Source: a virus
DNA length: 60,194 bases
IMG/VR virus record: IMGVR_UViG_3300001450_000036
Coordinates: 1 to 60,194 of that record
Strand: one strand, 5' to 3'
Every line of letters starts with the position of its first letter. The stretch's first letter is position 1. The notes under the pieces are model-generated. The model did no database searches, had not been told where the DNA came from, and saw only the letters and a list, made by a program, of their open reading frames with translations. Made by a program: the position numbers and the translations under genes. This document shows positions 23,511-33,300 of this stretch, in pieces.

Positions 23511-23561
23511 ATTAGTATTCTCTTATTATATAATTATCTACTTATCCAATTTATTTTATTA

Positions 23562-24341
23562 TTATATACACCCTATACAATCTCCATTACATGGTGAATC
23601 TTTACCTAAATGTTCACAAAGTAAACAAAAAACTTCTTTATCACTACAAAAATTCATTATATCCTTTCCTGCATGTTTCATACAATTAATGAATATATTA
23701 AAATCTGTCATATCAACCATACCGTCACCATTAAAATCACCAACTAACTCCTGTGTACCATCTTGTTCATTACCCATTAGATTTAAAAATATTTTTAAAT
23801 CATCTACATCTATCTCCCTATTATGGTTAAAATCTGCACACGTCCAACAAAATGATGGAAAAAAAGTAACTACAGAATGACTAAGTTTCCAACAGGTATT
23901 AAATATACCACTATCAGGATTTTCTATATCTGTTGATTTATTGGGTGGGTTGTATTTTAACCAAATATTGGATGGTTGTGGTGCTACCCCTAGACTAGTA
24001 GTCAATAACTTAGATACTCCAGTTTGTATTTCATATCTTGGTCCTACCATAACACTAGCATAAGTCACTAAACCCCCAGACATAGTAGTTAGTTCTCCTC
24101 CTCTTGAGTCGGGTAAATCATAAAAACACGAACTACTTAACGCACTTAATCCACTTTCACTCTGACATGTACCTCCAGTAGTAAATCTTCTATAATCTAT
24201 ATCTTTATCACTTAAACCAAATTTTTCAATAGAATTATATAAACTACCTGTAGAAGCTAAAGTAAATTTACCATAATCCGATAGGTATAATCTAAATGTA
24301 TTACCAGATAGTGAATTATTATGTATATCTAAGTACGCCAT
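23562..24341 (-). CDS. Tail protein with C-terminal dockerin-like calcium module
   Basis: A 259-aa protein. The N-terminal attachment module (about 1-52) is paralogous to those of its two neighbours. A variable beta-rich middle follows. Residues about 168-226 contain two EF-hand-like loops of the dockerin type I kind: DFNHNREIDVDDLKIFL and DFNGDGMVDMTDFNIFI, each with the D-x-N-x-(D/N)-x-x-(I/V)-D-x-x-D calcium pattern and following helix. Dockerins bind cohesin domains on cellulosome and surface proteins. The C-terminus has several Cys (FCSDKEVFCLLC and CNGDCIGC). The start overlaps the upstream gene by one base. Confidence 0.75.
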   Translation of the reverse strand: MAYLDIHNNSLSGNTFRLYLSDYGKFTLASTGSLYNSIEKFGLSDKDIDYRRFTTGGTCQSESGLSALSSSCFYDLPDSRGGELTTMSGGLVTYASVMVGPRYEIQTGVSKLLTTSLGVAPQPSNIWLKYNPPNKSTDIENPDSGIFNTCWKLSHSVVTFFPSFCWTCADFNHNREIDVDDLKIFLNLMGNEQDGTQELVGDFNGDGMVDMTDFNIFINCMKHAGKDIMNFCSDKEVFCLLCEHLGKDSPCNGDCIGCI

Positions 24342-26767
24342 TAAAAATCAATAGATATTGTAAATTGCTGTGTGCCCGTTCTATCTACTGGTGATTGCAG
24401 TTTAGCAATAGCCATTAAATCGGGAAACCCATTTTCGTTATCATACAAACCAATTTCAGTAATTTTTGGTGTTACTCCTGGATTCGTTGCAACTGCCGTG
24501 TAGTCTACCCATGTTGGGTTGGTTGATGTTAAATATTGTGTTGACCCTAATTGCACTACGTGTCTCATTTCATAGATTGTTGCCATTATATCTGTTTCTA
24601 ACGTACCGTAAAAGAAATATTCGTCACCAAATTGTAATTGACCTTCGTCAGTTTGTGGTATGGTTATAAAATCATTTAAATTGTAAGCTGTCATTGCGGA
24701 AACAGTATTATATATACACCCACTATCTGTGTCATTACCAGTTAAATAAAATGTGTGGTTAATTAAATTTGTAGCTAATATTTTATTACCCACTGTGTGG
24801 TTAGGTATTTCAGATGTGACATCTTTATACTTCCAAGCTGAAGAAGAAGGTTCAGTCCCACTAGCTACCACTTGTGTTAATATATAAAGTCTGTCAGCCT
24901 CAAAACCAGTACCACTAAATGCGTTTAGTAGTCCTGAAGCATTCCCTAAGTCTCTTAAGTATGGGAATTCTGCACCAAATGTTATTCCAACATCAAAAAG
25001 ATTTTCACCAACACCTAAAGTTTCATAAACATAATAATTACAATGAAGTCCTGTAGAGGTCCCTGCACTATTATAGAACATATATGTTAAGTATATTGAG
25101 TCTGTTTCTGCTTGGATAACACCGGTTGTACATCCCGTAGAACATGTAGTACCAGCTGGTATTTTTTCTACTTTTGGTGCTGGTAAAGTAAAACTTCTAT
25201 TAGATTTATACGACATTGCTGTCAATAATTCTTCATCGTCTATAACCATCATCTTATAGTCTGGGAATACTTTACCTACCCTATTAGGGGTATTACCACT
25301 ACCTGAATTATCATCCCATAGATGATAATATCTTAAACCATCATCATTCATATTACTATTAGGGGTAGATAACATTACATGTGGATTTCCATCTGCTGGA
25401 AATGCTCCTGGATATCCTGGTGGGTCAACATAAAAAGTTTGTCCCAAAATTGTTTCATTACCTGCTCCACTACCAGTACCAGAACCTATAGCATTTTTCT
25501 TATGCCACATTAACCAAGGTAAGTGTAACTTAAAGTTTCTAGCCTCTCCAATACAACTCTGTGACCCACAGAAAGCTTGTTGTTTTAAAGCAAATTTTTC
25601 ACCATAAAAATCAGTTGTTGTGTTGTTGGTATAATGAATCATTCCCGCACATTTTTGTTCAGATGGTAATACAACACGTAAGTTATCCCAAGAATCATAA
25701 TAAAAAGTGCCACCTATAACATTAGGGTGGTAACTATCAATATATTGGTCGCTAAATGATTGTCCATTATTACTATTTAATCCAAAATATTCTTTAGAAC
25801 CACAATAACCACTAGAACCATAATGGGTATCCCCTAAAAATACAGTAGTATCTACTCCAGCTACAGTTTGGGTCCAATTGATATTCATATTCCATATCTT
25901 AGTATCTGTAGTATTTAAACTTGCACAATTATTAAACGATAAGGTATCGTTACACCAATACGTACTAGTTGCTGCAGTACTATATATACTAGAAGTAGTC
26001 ATTGGGTTTGCGGATAAGGGTGGATACACCCTAACATGAGCACATACTCCTGTAATACCTGAATATTGTGCGGCGGTATAGTTAGGTAAATTTCTATCTA
26101 CTGTAATATTTAGTTCTATCGCGGTTTGTCCTGAATTAGTGTTTCCTGCTTGAACTTGGTAAAATAGTGTTTGTGAAGCTGCTGTATAGTTTAATTGAGC
26201 ACAGTCGTTACCAAAAAATTCATATGTAACAGAAATTAAATCTCCATTTACTGGTGTGTAGCTTTGCGTACCACAATTTGCACTTGTTATCTGCATACTA
26301 CTTGTCCCTGTCATTGCTGACACACAGAATAACCAATTAGAAGATAGTGTGTAGTTTGAATTTGTTTGAGCTGTAAAATATGTATATACACCCGGAGTGG
26401 TTGTACTAGGTACTTCAAAAAACCCTCTGGCTGTAGCAGTATTAAACACTTCTTCATGTACATGTTGTGGTATTGTTGGTCCAAATGTGTCACCACTAGT
26501 TATACCCCCACTAATAGGGTATTTTACATGCCCTTTATTTTTTTCAGGTAACGGTAATATATTTTGTGCATTGTGTTCTGCTTGTAAAATATTCAATCCA
26601 ACATATTGTGATGGTAAAGTTGTGTTATAACAGTTATAACACATTTCACTATCCCCCAACTGGAATAACCCAATATTTAATTTACCTTCTGATAATTTTT
26701 TTCTACCGGCGTCTGTTAACCGTGCAACAATCGCTCCTTGTGTGTTGTTTTTAATTATATAACTCAT
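24341..26767 (-). CDS. Large tail fibre-like protein with shared N- and C-terminal modules, 808 aa
   Basis: Its N-terminal attachment module (ARLTDAGRKKL, FQLGDSEMCYNCYN) matches the two following tail genes. Its C-terminus (KITEIGLYDNENGFPDLMAI) matches the 388-aa protein. The long central part is Thr/Ser/Asn/Tyr-rich beta structure with scattered cysteines (TTCSTGCTTG, GSQSCIG) and no enzyme motif. It heads the last tail operon, with an upstream TATTTATG element and AAAGG. It is probably a host-contact fibre or baseplate-peripheral protein; the receptor is unknown. Confidence 0.72.
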   Translation of the reverse strand: MSYIIKNNTQGAIVARLTDAGRKKLSEGKLNIGLFQLGDSEMCYNCYNTTLPSQYVGLNILQAEHNAQNILPLPEKNKGHVKYPISGGITSGDTFGPTIPQHVHEEVFNTATARGFFEVPSTTTPGVYTYFTAQTNSNYTLSSNWLFCVSAMTGTSSMQITSANCGTQSYTPVNGDLISVTYEFFGNDCAQLNYTAASQTLFYQVQAGNTNSGQTAIELNITVDRNLPNYTAAQYSGITGVCAHVRVYPPLSANPMTTSSIYSTAATSTYWCNDTLSFNNCASLNTTDTKIWNMNINWTQTVAGVDTTVFLGDTHYGSSGYCGSKEYFGLNSNNGQSFSDQYIDSYHPNVIGGTFYYDSWDNLRVVLPSEQKCAGMIHYTNNTTTDFYGEKFALKQQAFCGSQSCIGEARNFKLHLPWLMWHKKNAIGSGTGSGAGNETILGQTFYVDPPGYPGAFPADGNPHVMLSTPNSNMNDDGLRYYHLWDDNSGSGNTPNRVGKVFPDYKMMVIDDEELLTAMSYKSNRSFTLPAPKVEKIPAGTTCSTGCTTGVIQAETDSIYLTYMFYNSAGTSTGLHCNYYVYETLGVGENLFDVGITFGAEFPYLRDLGNASGLLNAFSGTGFEADRLYILTQVVASGTEPSSSAWKYKDVTSEIPNHTVGNKILATNLINHTFYLTGNDTDSGCIYNTVSAMTAYNLNDFITIPQTDEGQLQFGDEYFFYGTLETDIMATIYEMRHVVQLGSTQYLTSTNPTWVDYTAVATNPGVTPKITEIGLYDNENGFPDLMAIAKLQSPVDRTGTQQFTISIDF

Positions 26768-26784
26768 AGTTTTTTTCCTTTAAT

Positions 26785-26793
26785 CATAAATAC
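26785..26793 (-). promoter_or_regulatory. TATTTAT element upstream of the 808-aa tail gene
   Basis: GTATTTATGATTAAAGG on the minus strand, with the motif ending 17 bases before the ATG at 26767, in a 69-base gap. It is the only real gap inside the 20-38 kb tail run apart from the one at 38.7 kb, which supports an operon boundary. Confidence 0.5.
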
Positions 26794-26836
26794 ATTTTAT
26801 TTTGTTTTATACCCCCTGTAATTTAAAGTCATTATA

Positions 26837-29800
26837 TTAATATAAATTATTAAATGTCTGTATACCCCCTTTTCTAAAAGGATTGTCTGTGTAAAAAACA
26901 CTACTACTTATTTCAAACGGCACTCTTTCACTCTGAGACTCAGTATAAATAGTATCTCTATTAATTAGTGGGTATGCTCTATTTATTAACACTTCATAAC
27001 TATATTTACCTGGTTTAGGTGGTTGTAATTGGCAGGTTTTCATTATTCTACCTCTTTCTTCTACACCTATGTTATAAATTTCTTGTTGCTTTAAATCACC
27101 ATTTTCACCATACATTTTTACCACTATACTTTCTTCTAAATTATTATTTTTAGTGTAGATTATAGGTATTTCTGGTGTTTTTGTTAAAGTACTGGAAATT
27201 GTTTGATATATAGTTCTGTAAAATAATGCTATGGTGTCTCCACTTATATAGTCATTAGTATTTCTTAATAATTGTACTCTTCTCGAACTTACTTGTTGGA
27301 AGTCTTTGTTTAATGTTTGGGTGACTCCGTTTAAAGCTATGGAAACACCTCCGGAAGATTGTTTGTTTAGGTAGATATAATAATAACCATTTTCTTCGTA
27401 TATAGTTTCTGCACTAGAGGTGGGAATATTTGCGGGCACAGTAATTGTTTGTATGTACGAATCTGCAATAGCGTCATAAACTAGTTGTACTACATCTAGG
27501 TTTCTAACTGTTTCTTTAAAAAACATAACACTTCTAGTAGCAGAATTAAAAGTATAATCACCGGTTTGTGGTGCTCCACTTGTTACACCACTAAATCCTT
27601 CTGTCAGTAATAGACCATTAACATAAACTAATGGACCACTATTAGATATTTTATTACTTAGGGTCATTGTATATGTGTAAGAAGAATACGCTGCTGTAGT
27701 TACTTCAGGTAATCCTTGTAGTTGGCTTTTTTCTGTATATAATAAAGACATTTCAGTTGGAACTTCAAAATCACCAAAATGTAGTTGTGGTGTTGGTGGA
27801 TTACCTACCAACACTAAATAAAAGTCTTGTTTTATATCTATCTGGGTACTCGGTGGATAAATAGCTGTGTCTATCCAATACTCACTTAATGATTTTTTAT
27901 CCTTAAAAATATAACTAGGTTTTATAATAAATTGCCATGCATTAGACGTAAAACTAGAAAGTGGTAAGGTAGTACTTGCACTTACTATTGTACTTTGTAA
28001 ATCTTCGTGAAAGTAGTTAGGTAATGAATCAAATATCACTTCGTAGTCTGGCATTGTTGCTACCTCATTAGTTTCAAATAAATAAGGGTATACCCTAAAT
28101 TTTGGGTATGCGTTACCAAAAAGTATTTCGTCATTTTCACCACCGAAATAAAGTTGTATATCACAACTACCTGATTGACTAGAATTGTATACGTTTAAAT
28201 CTGGGATACCACCTACAGTATCTGTAGATGTGACATATGGTCTATTTAAACCATTAATTGTTAGGGTTGGATTGGGCATTGTTTGCATTGTAACCTTAAC
28301 TGCTGGTTTAATTGTTGGTACCCCTGGTTCAGTACTTGTAACTGGTGGGTTAGGTTTAGTTTGTGTTATATTAAGTGTAGTCGCGGTTGTTGCTGTAACA
28401 ATAGTAGAATTTGTGGGTCCTGGTGAACTTCCACAAGATGGTACTTCTACATAACTTTCAAATGGTGTTCCTGTGAATTGCATGTGGTAAAAATTAACAG
28501 ATTCTTGTGATGCATAAGAAAATCCAATTCTAGTAGACCCTAGGTATTTACATAATGCATCTTCACCTAACCATTGTGCCGCACTAGTACTATTCCCAGT
28601 CCATGTTGACTTGTCCAATAAATTTAAATTAATTGTGTAGTCAGAATTATATGGATTTGCAGCTCCTGCTGCTTTTGTCGCAGACGCTGCGGTTCCCATG
28701 GTATCGGTAAACTCTATTTTAAATTGTTCACCATAAACCCCACGTCTAGTTATTCTAGTTCTCACTGAACCTTCCGCGTTCCAATTGATTGACGCAGCTA
28801 AAGGTATTTTTGAACCTGTATTAGATAATATACTGTTAGTGTAGTGCGGATTGGTACTACAGTTACCACTTGAACTACAGTCTCTGAATCTATTGCCCCT
28901 ATAGTAACTATGAGCATAAGCACTATTAGCTACATTATCGATTATAGTAAATTTTCCAGTCCCTGACTTCATATTTAAATGAAGACTGTGTGTTACCCCT
29001 GTTGGCCCATATTCACCATATTCGTCTCTAAAAGATGCTAAAATAACACTAATAGTATCATCATCACTATCAGTAGAATTAAATGCTGTAGACCAGGTAT
29101 AATTTAAATAAGAACACCTACTTATCTTTCCGTTGTATAACCCCCAATTTCCAGTTGCTGAACTCTTAAATTTTCTAAGGGCACCAGGAGTGTAATTAAC
29201 TACCGCACTGGCCAAGGCTACATTCCCTGCAGAATTTACTGTGTAATCATTTGCATCTACATCTACATTACTAACTCCGTTGGTGGTACCCGTTAGTGAC
29301 CTCATCGAAACTGGGTTACCATTTTTACCATAATCAACTCTAGGGTCAATAGTTACCCACCCATAATTTCCTGGTACACCGAACCACCATACTAAAAATT
29401 TATTTATAAATGTATTATAATAGAAATACCCAACATCCCCAGCACTAGCTGTAGGTCCTGATGGTCCTATATTGTCACCCTCACTAATCGTATATGCACT
29501 TGCTCCAAGGTACCAATTTTTACTATTATCACTTCTTCTAGTCTCTGAAGTACCAGTATATAACCACACATACGGATTGTTAGCGTATATGTATCCATCA
29601 GTACCCAAACCTAAATCCATATTCCAAGTATTACTTGGATGTGCATTAGGTCCATAGGTTGGTGGGAAAGCTATAACTCGTGGGGCTCTTGGTGCCCATG
29701 AATTCCAACTGTTAAATAATTTAGTTATGTTCCAACCACTGTATGCACCCCCATCATTATACAACTCATAGGTACAACGTGTTAAATTTGGTTTTTCAGT

Positions 29801-30340
29801 TGTATTTAAAGGTCTTTCTTCAATTACATTAACACTATACATACCATTTTCTACATCTGTAAAAGTATGGGTCGTATCTGCTGTTGACCCGTAGTGAACA
29901 TCTATAATTCTACTATCTTTTATTAATTCATACCTATATCTAGGTGTTGTTGTTGTTGCTGTGGAAACTATTATTGTGCATTTTTTATTGGGGTCTAGGA
30001 TACAAGCATCTTCACCTAAAGCTGCGGTTATACTAGGTTTGGTTTGACCTGTTAATAGAATATTAGTTGTACCAGTCCCACCTGTTGCGTCCGTAATAAC
30101 AGCTTGGTATTCTCCAGCACATAGACTATATATATTAAAAGATGTAGCGGAATAACTACTTATTCCAGACCAAGATATTGTATAAGGTGATGTAGTACTA
30201 TTTCCGGAAATTTCTACATTATATATCGCACCACCACACTGACCACTTAATGTATCTTCTAGGGTCACACTTACTAAATTTATCTTCCCGTTTTGGGAGA
30301 CTATTCCACTTGTTCCTTCTATCATGTCAGATATTGCCAT
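26837..30340 (-). CDS. Giant virion/adhesin protein with SprB-like repeats, 1167 aa
   Basis: The N-terminus (about 30-95) shows a SprB-repeat-like Ig module (SPYTISWSGIS, then LCAGEYQAVITDATG), the type found many times in the gliding adhesin SprB of flavobacteria. A second related segment lies at about 125-170 (FTDVENGMYSVNVIEE). The central 500 residues are Thr/Ser/Asn/Tyr-rich beta structure. The C-terminal quarter resembles Ig/fibronectin-like strands ending in a short polar tail (NPFRKGGIQTFNNLY). No signal peptide, so it is likely virion-borne. It begins directly after the 1303-aa gene in the same operon. Role: host attachment (inference). Confidence 0.75.
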   Translation of the reverse strand: MAISDMIEGTSGIVSQNGKINLVSVTLEDTLSGQCGGAIYNVEISGNSTTSPYTISWSGISSYSATSFNIYSLCAGEYQAVITDATGGTGTTNILLTGQTKPSITAALGEDACILDPNKKCTIIVSTATTTTPRYRYELIKDSRIIDVHYGSTADTTHTFTDVENGMYSVNVIEERPLNTTEKPNLTRCTYELYNDGGAYSGWNITKLFNSWNSWAPRAPRVIAFPPTYGPNAHPSNTWNMDLGLGTDGYIYANNPYVWLYTGTSETRRSDNSKNWYLGASAYTISEGDNIGPSGPTASAGDVGYFYYNTFINKFLVWWFGVPGNYGWVTIDPRVDYGKNGNPVSMRSLTGTTNGVSNVDVDANDYTVNSAGNVALASAVVNYTPGALRKFKSSATGNWGLYNGKISRCSYLNYTWSTAFNSTDSDDDTISVILASFRDEYGEYGPTGVTHSLHLNMKSGTGKFTIIDNVANSAYAHSYYRGNRFRDCSSSGNCSTNPHYTNSILSNTGSKIPLAASINWNAEGSVRTRITRRGVYGEQFKIEFTDTMGTAASATKAAGAANPYNSDYTINLNLLDKSTWTGNSTSAAQWLGEDALCKYLGSTRIGFSYASQESVNFYHMQFTGTPFESYVEVPSCGSSPGPTNSTIVTATTATTLNITQTKPNPPVTSTEPGVPTIKPAVKVTMQTMPNPTLTINGLNRPYVTSTDTVGGIPDLNVYNSSQSGSCDIQLYFGGENDEILFGNAYPKFRVYPYLFETNEVATMPDYEVIFDSLPNYFHEDLQSTIVSASTTLPLSSFTSNAWQFIIKPSYIFKDKKSLSEYWIDTAIYPPSTQIDIKQDFYLVLVGNPPTPQLHFGDFEVPTEMSLLYTEKSQLQGLPEVTTAAYSSYTYTMTLSNKISNSGPLVYVNGLLLTEGFSGVTSGAPQTGDYTFNSATRSVMFFKETVRNLDVVQLVYDAIADSYIQTITVPANIPTSSAETIYEENGYYYIYLNKQSSGGVSIALNGVTQTLNKDFQQVSSRRVQLLRNTNDYISGDTIALFYRTIYQTISSTLTKTPEIPIIYTKNNNLEESIVVKMYGENGDLKQQEIYNIGVEERGRIMKTCQLQPPKPGKYSYEVLINRAYPLINRDTIYTESQSERVPFEISSSVFYTDNPFRKGGIQTFNNLY

Positions 30341-30348
30341 ATTATTAC

Positions 30349-33300
30349 TTATTTACAAGGTTCTTTTAAACTTATACATTTACCTAAAGATTCACACCAG
30401 TAGTAACCTGATTTACAAATCCCTAATTTATCAGCGTCACGTTCTTTTGTAGCACCTAGTAAATCCATACCTACTGGAGCATCTTTTTTGTCTTCATACA
30501 TAGTAGGTCCATCTCTTTCGTCTGTTATGTCTAGTGCACCACCTCTATCGTCTTCTTCACCAGAAGGTGTATCTGGTGGTGGAGGTGTAGTTTTTGCACA
30601 TTTTGCGTCACAAGCTTCTAAACTAGAATATATAGGTCCGTCATGAGGACCACCCTCATAAGGGAAACAAACACCACCAACACAAACATAACTAATGTTA
30701 TCTGTATGAACAGGGGGTTTTGCTCTAGGTCCACCCCTACCATCACCATCTACCACCCCTTCCTCGTTATCCAATACTGGTTCAGGTTTACCACCAGGAG
30801 GTCCAATAGGTGGTCGTGTTCCACTGTCAGTTTCACCACCCATCACACTAGTTATACCGTTAATTAATGTTGTACCAATAGGGGCTTTCTTAACTATAGT
30901 TCCATTTGCTTCTATAATAAAGTCATTACTATCACAATTCCCAACCATAACTGGTTTACAACTACTATACAAACTTTTACAATAAATTTCTGCTTCTTTA
31001 TAACATTCTTCACAATTTAATAATTCTAAATTAGTATAAACATCACTTACACCATATATTGGGTCTATCCCAATATCTTCAGCTATATCTTGGCCACATT
31101 TACAGTAATATTGACATCTAAAGTCACCGGCTAATGTTAAAGGTGCTGGGTTATAATGAGAATGACTAGATATTATTTTAATTTCTTTACCGTTTATTCT
31201 TATTTTTTTATTTACATTCACTAACCTCCAATTTTCTGGGGTATTTTTATGTAAAATATTATAAGCGGTGTTTACTTTTGCTGGTGAACATGGTTTATAA
31301 AAATTACAATCTGGTGTAACAACAATATAATGTTTAAGTTTATCACCAAACATATTTTTAAACGTATTCTCTATAATATAAGATTGATTAATTTGTGGAA
31401 AGGTAAAATCACATTTACCACCATAATCCATATTATAGGTAGGTAGATAGAAACAGAACTTTCCATCATCTTTCATTACAGTCATATTTTGTTTAGTACC
31501 TTGTGTTAGGGTGTAGTCTTTAATTTTATTAGTTTCTATAAGGTATTGCCATACGTTTGTTGGTGTGTTTATTTTTTTATTCCACACCAACATATCGTTA
31601 GGGCCTGTACTATCAATAAAACTCAAGTTATTAAAGTTTGTTTCGTCAACTGTAGGTCTAACTATATTCCCACACTCCTTATCACTTAAATATAGTGTAC
31701 CATCCAAGTGTACTTTTCTGGTTTCTCCATCATTAACCATATTAAAAGCTTTGGATTTATGTGTGGAGTCAAAGAATAATATTTTATTAGTAAAGTAATT
31801 ACCAACTTTTACCCCCCTAAACCAAGGTGCTTCCATAGTATTTCCGGATGAATCTAATTTATGTCCTAAATTAATAGTTAGATTACTAGTACCACCTGTT
31901 TCCCCAAAGTAATTCGATTTAGATGTTGCTGTCCAATTAGTATCATAATTTAAAGTTATAGATTGCCCACTTAATAAGTTTATAAGTCCTGTATCTATAG
32001 TTATTGGTATTTGTCTGTGAAAAATTGTTGATGACGATACCCCACTTAATATACAAGAGTTGCTCCCACTAAAAGATTTATCATTTTGGCTAACTGGTAG
32101 TGTAAGGTATTCGTTAGCCCCACCAAATATTTTGCTTCTTAGAACACTAAATTTCTTTAGTGTGGTAGTAGCTGTACTTCCCGAATTATACTTATCTAAA
32201 CTCACGGTAAAGTTAAAATTAAGTAACCCACTGTTTAATGGGATATTGGTTACAAGTTCTTCATCATTTCTCTTAAATTTATAACCTGGATGAAACTTAA
32301 ACTTGGTGTCTTGTATTACGGTCTTGGTTTCCCCTTCACCTGCTTGTATAATAGAAGTATTAATTAGTCTCTTTATTTCATAATCACTACTAGGGTAAGC
32401 ACCTGTAATATCTGATGGGTAAGCTCTTGTTAAATAATCACACCATTTTGTATCCGTATATTTTACATCTAGATATGCTTTATAAGTAAACCTATAAATT
32501 CCATTAGTGGTTGCTGTATAAGTAAAATAATCACCAGTTACTGCGTTATTTAGTATAATATTTCCTCCGTTTGGGTGGTAAGCTTCGCTAAAAGCGTAAG
32601 CTCTATAATTACGTGTTAAATCATCTATAAGTGGTAATGTTTTTTGGGGTACTATGTTAGATACTGGTATGCTGGTTCCCGCTGAAAAAGTGTTTCCAGT
32701 CATAAATAAATCATAGGTATGATTAGATTTATATCTATCAGTTGTAGTTGTTGTAAAGCCAGAATATATGGTGTCTGTTTTATTAGTATATGTCGTAAAT
32801 AAAAAATCTGTTTTACTATTAGCACTGATTGGTGCATAGTTAAAAAATTCTGTTAGGGTATCGTGGGGTTTACTGGTATGTTTTTTTCCTACCATAGGTA
32901 ACCCATCGTGTCTATGATAGTAACCAACATAGTCTTTACCTGCCAATGAAAATTTACCACCTTTAGTATATAGGTTATTCTGAATTCCTTCGTCTCCATT
33001 AATCCAAGTTTTTTTTCTTGGGCAACATAGTATAGTCTTTATAAGACCGTCACTAAAGTATGAAAATGTAATGTCGGAGAATTGGTCTAGTAAGGTTCTT
33101 TCTATCCATTGTGAAATTTTACTATACGTTCTTTTGGTGTTTCCAATTCTTCCATCCCCATTTATAGTAGGATAACTTTCAATATTACCAATTTGTTGTA
33201 ATTTTAATTTTTCCGAAAATGCAACTAATTGTTCTTTATTGGCAAATCTTAATGAATAACATCTATTAGAGTCCGTTACTCTATTATTATTAAAAAGTTC

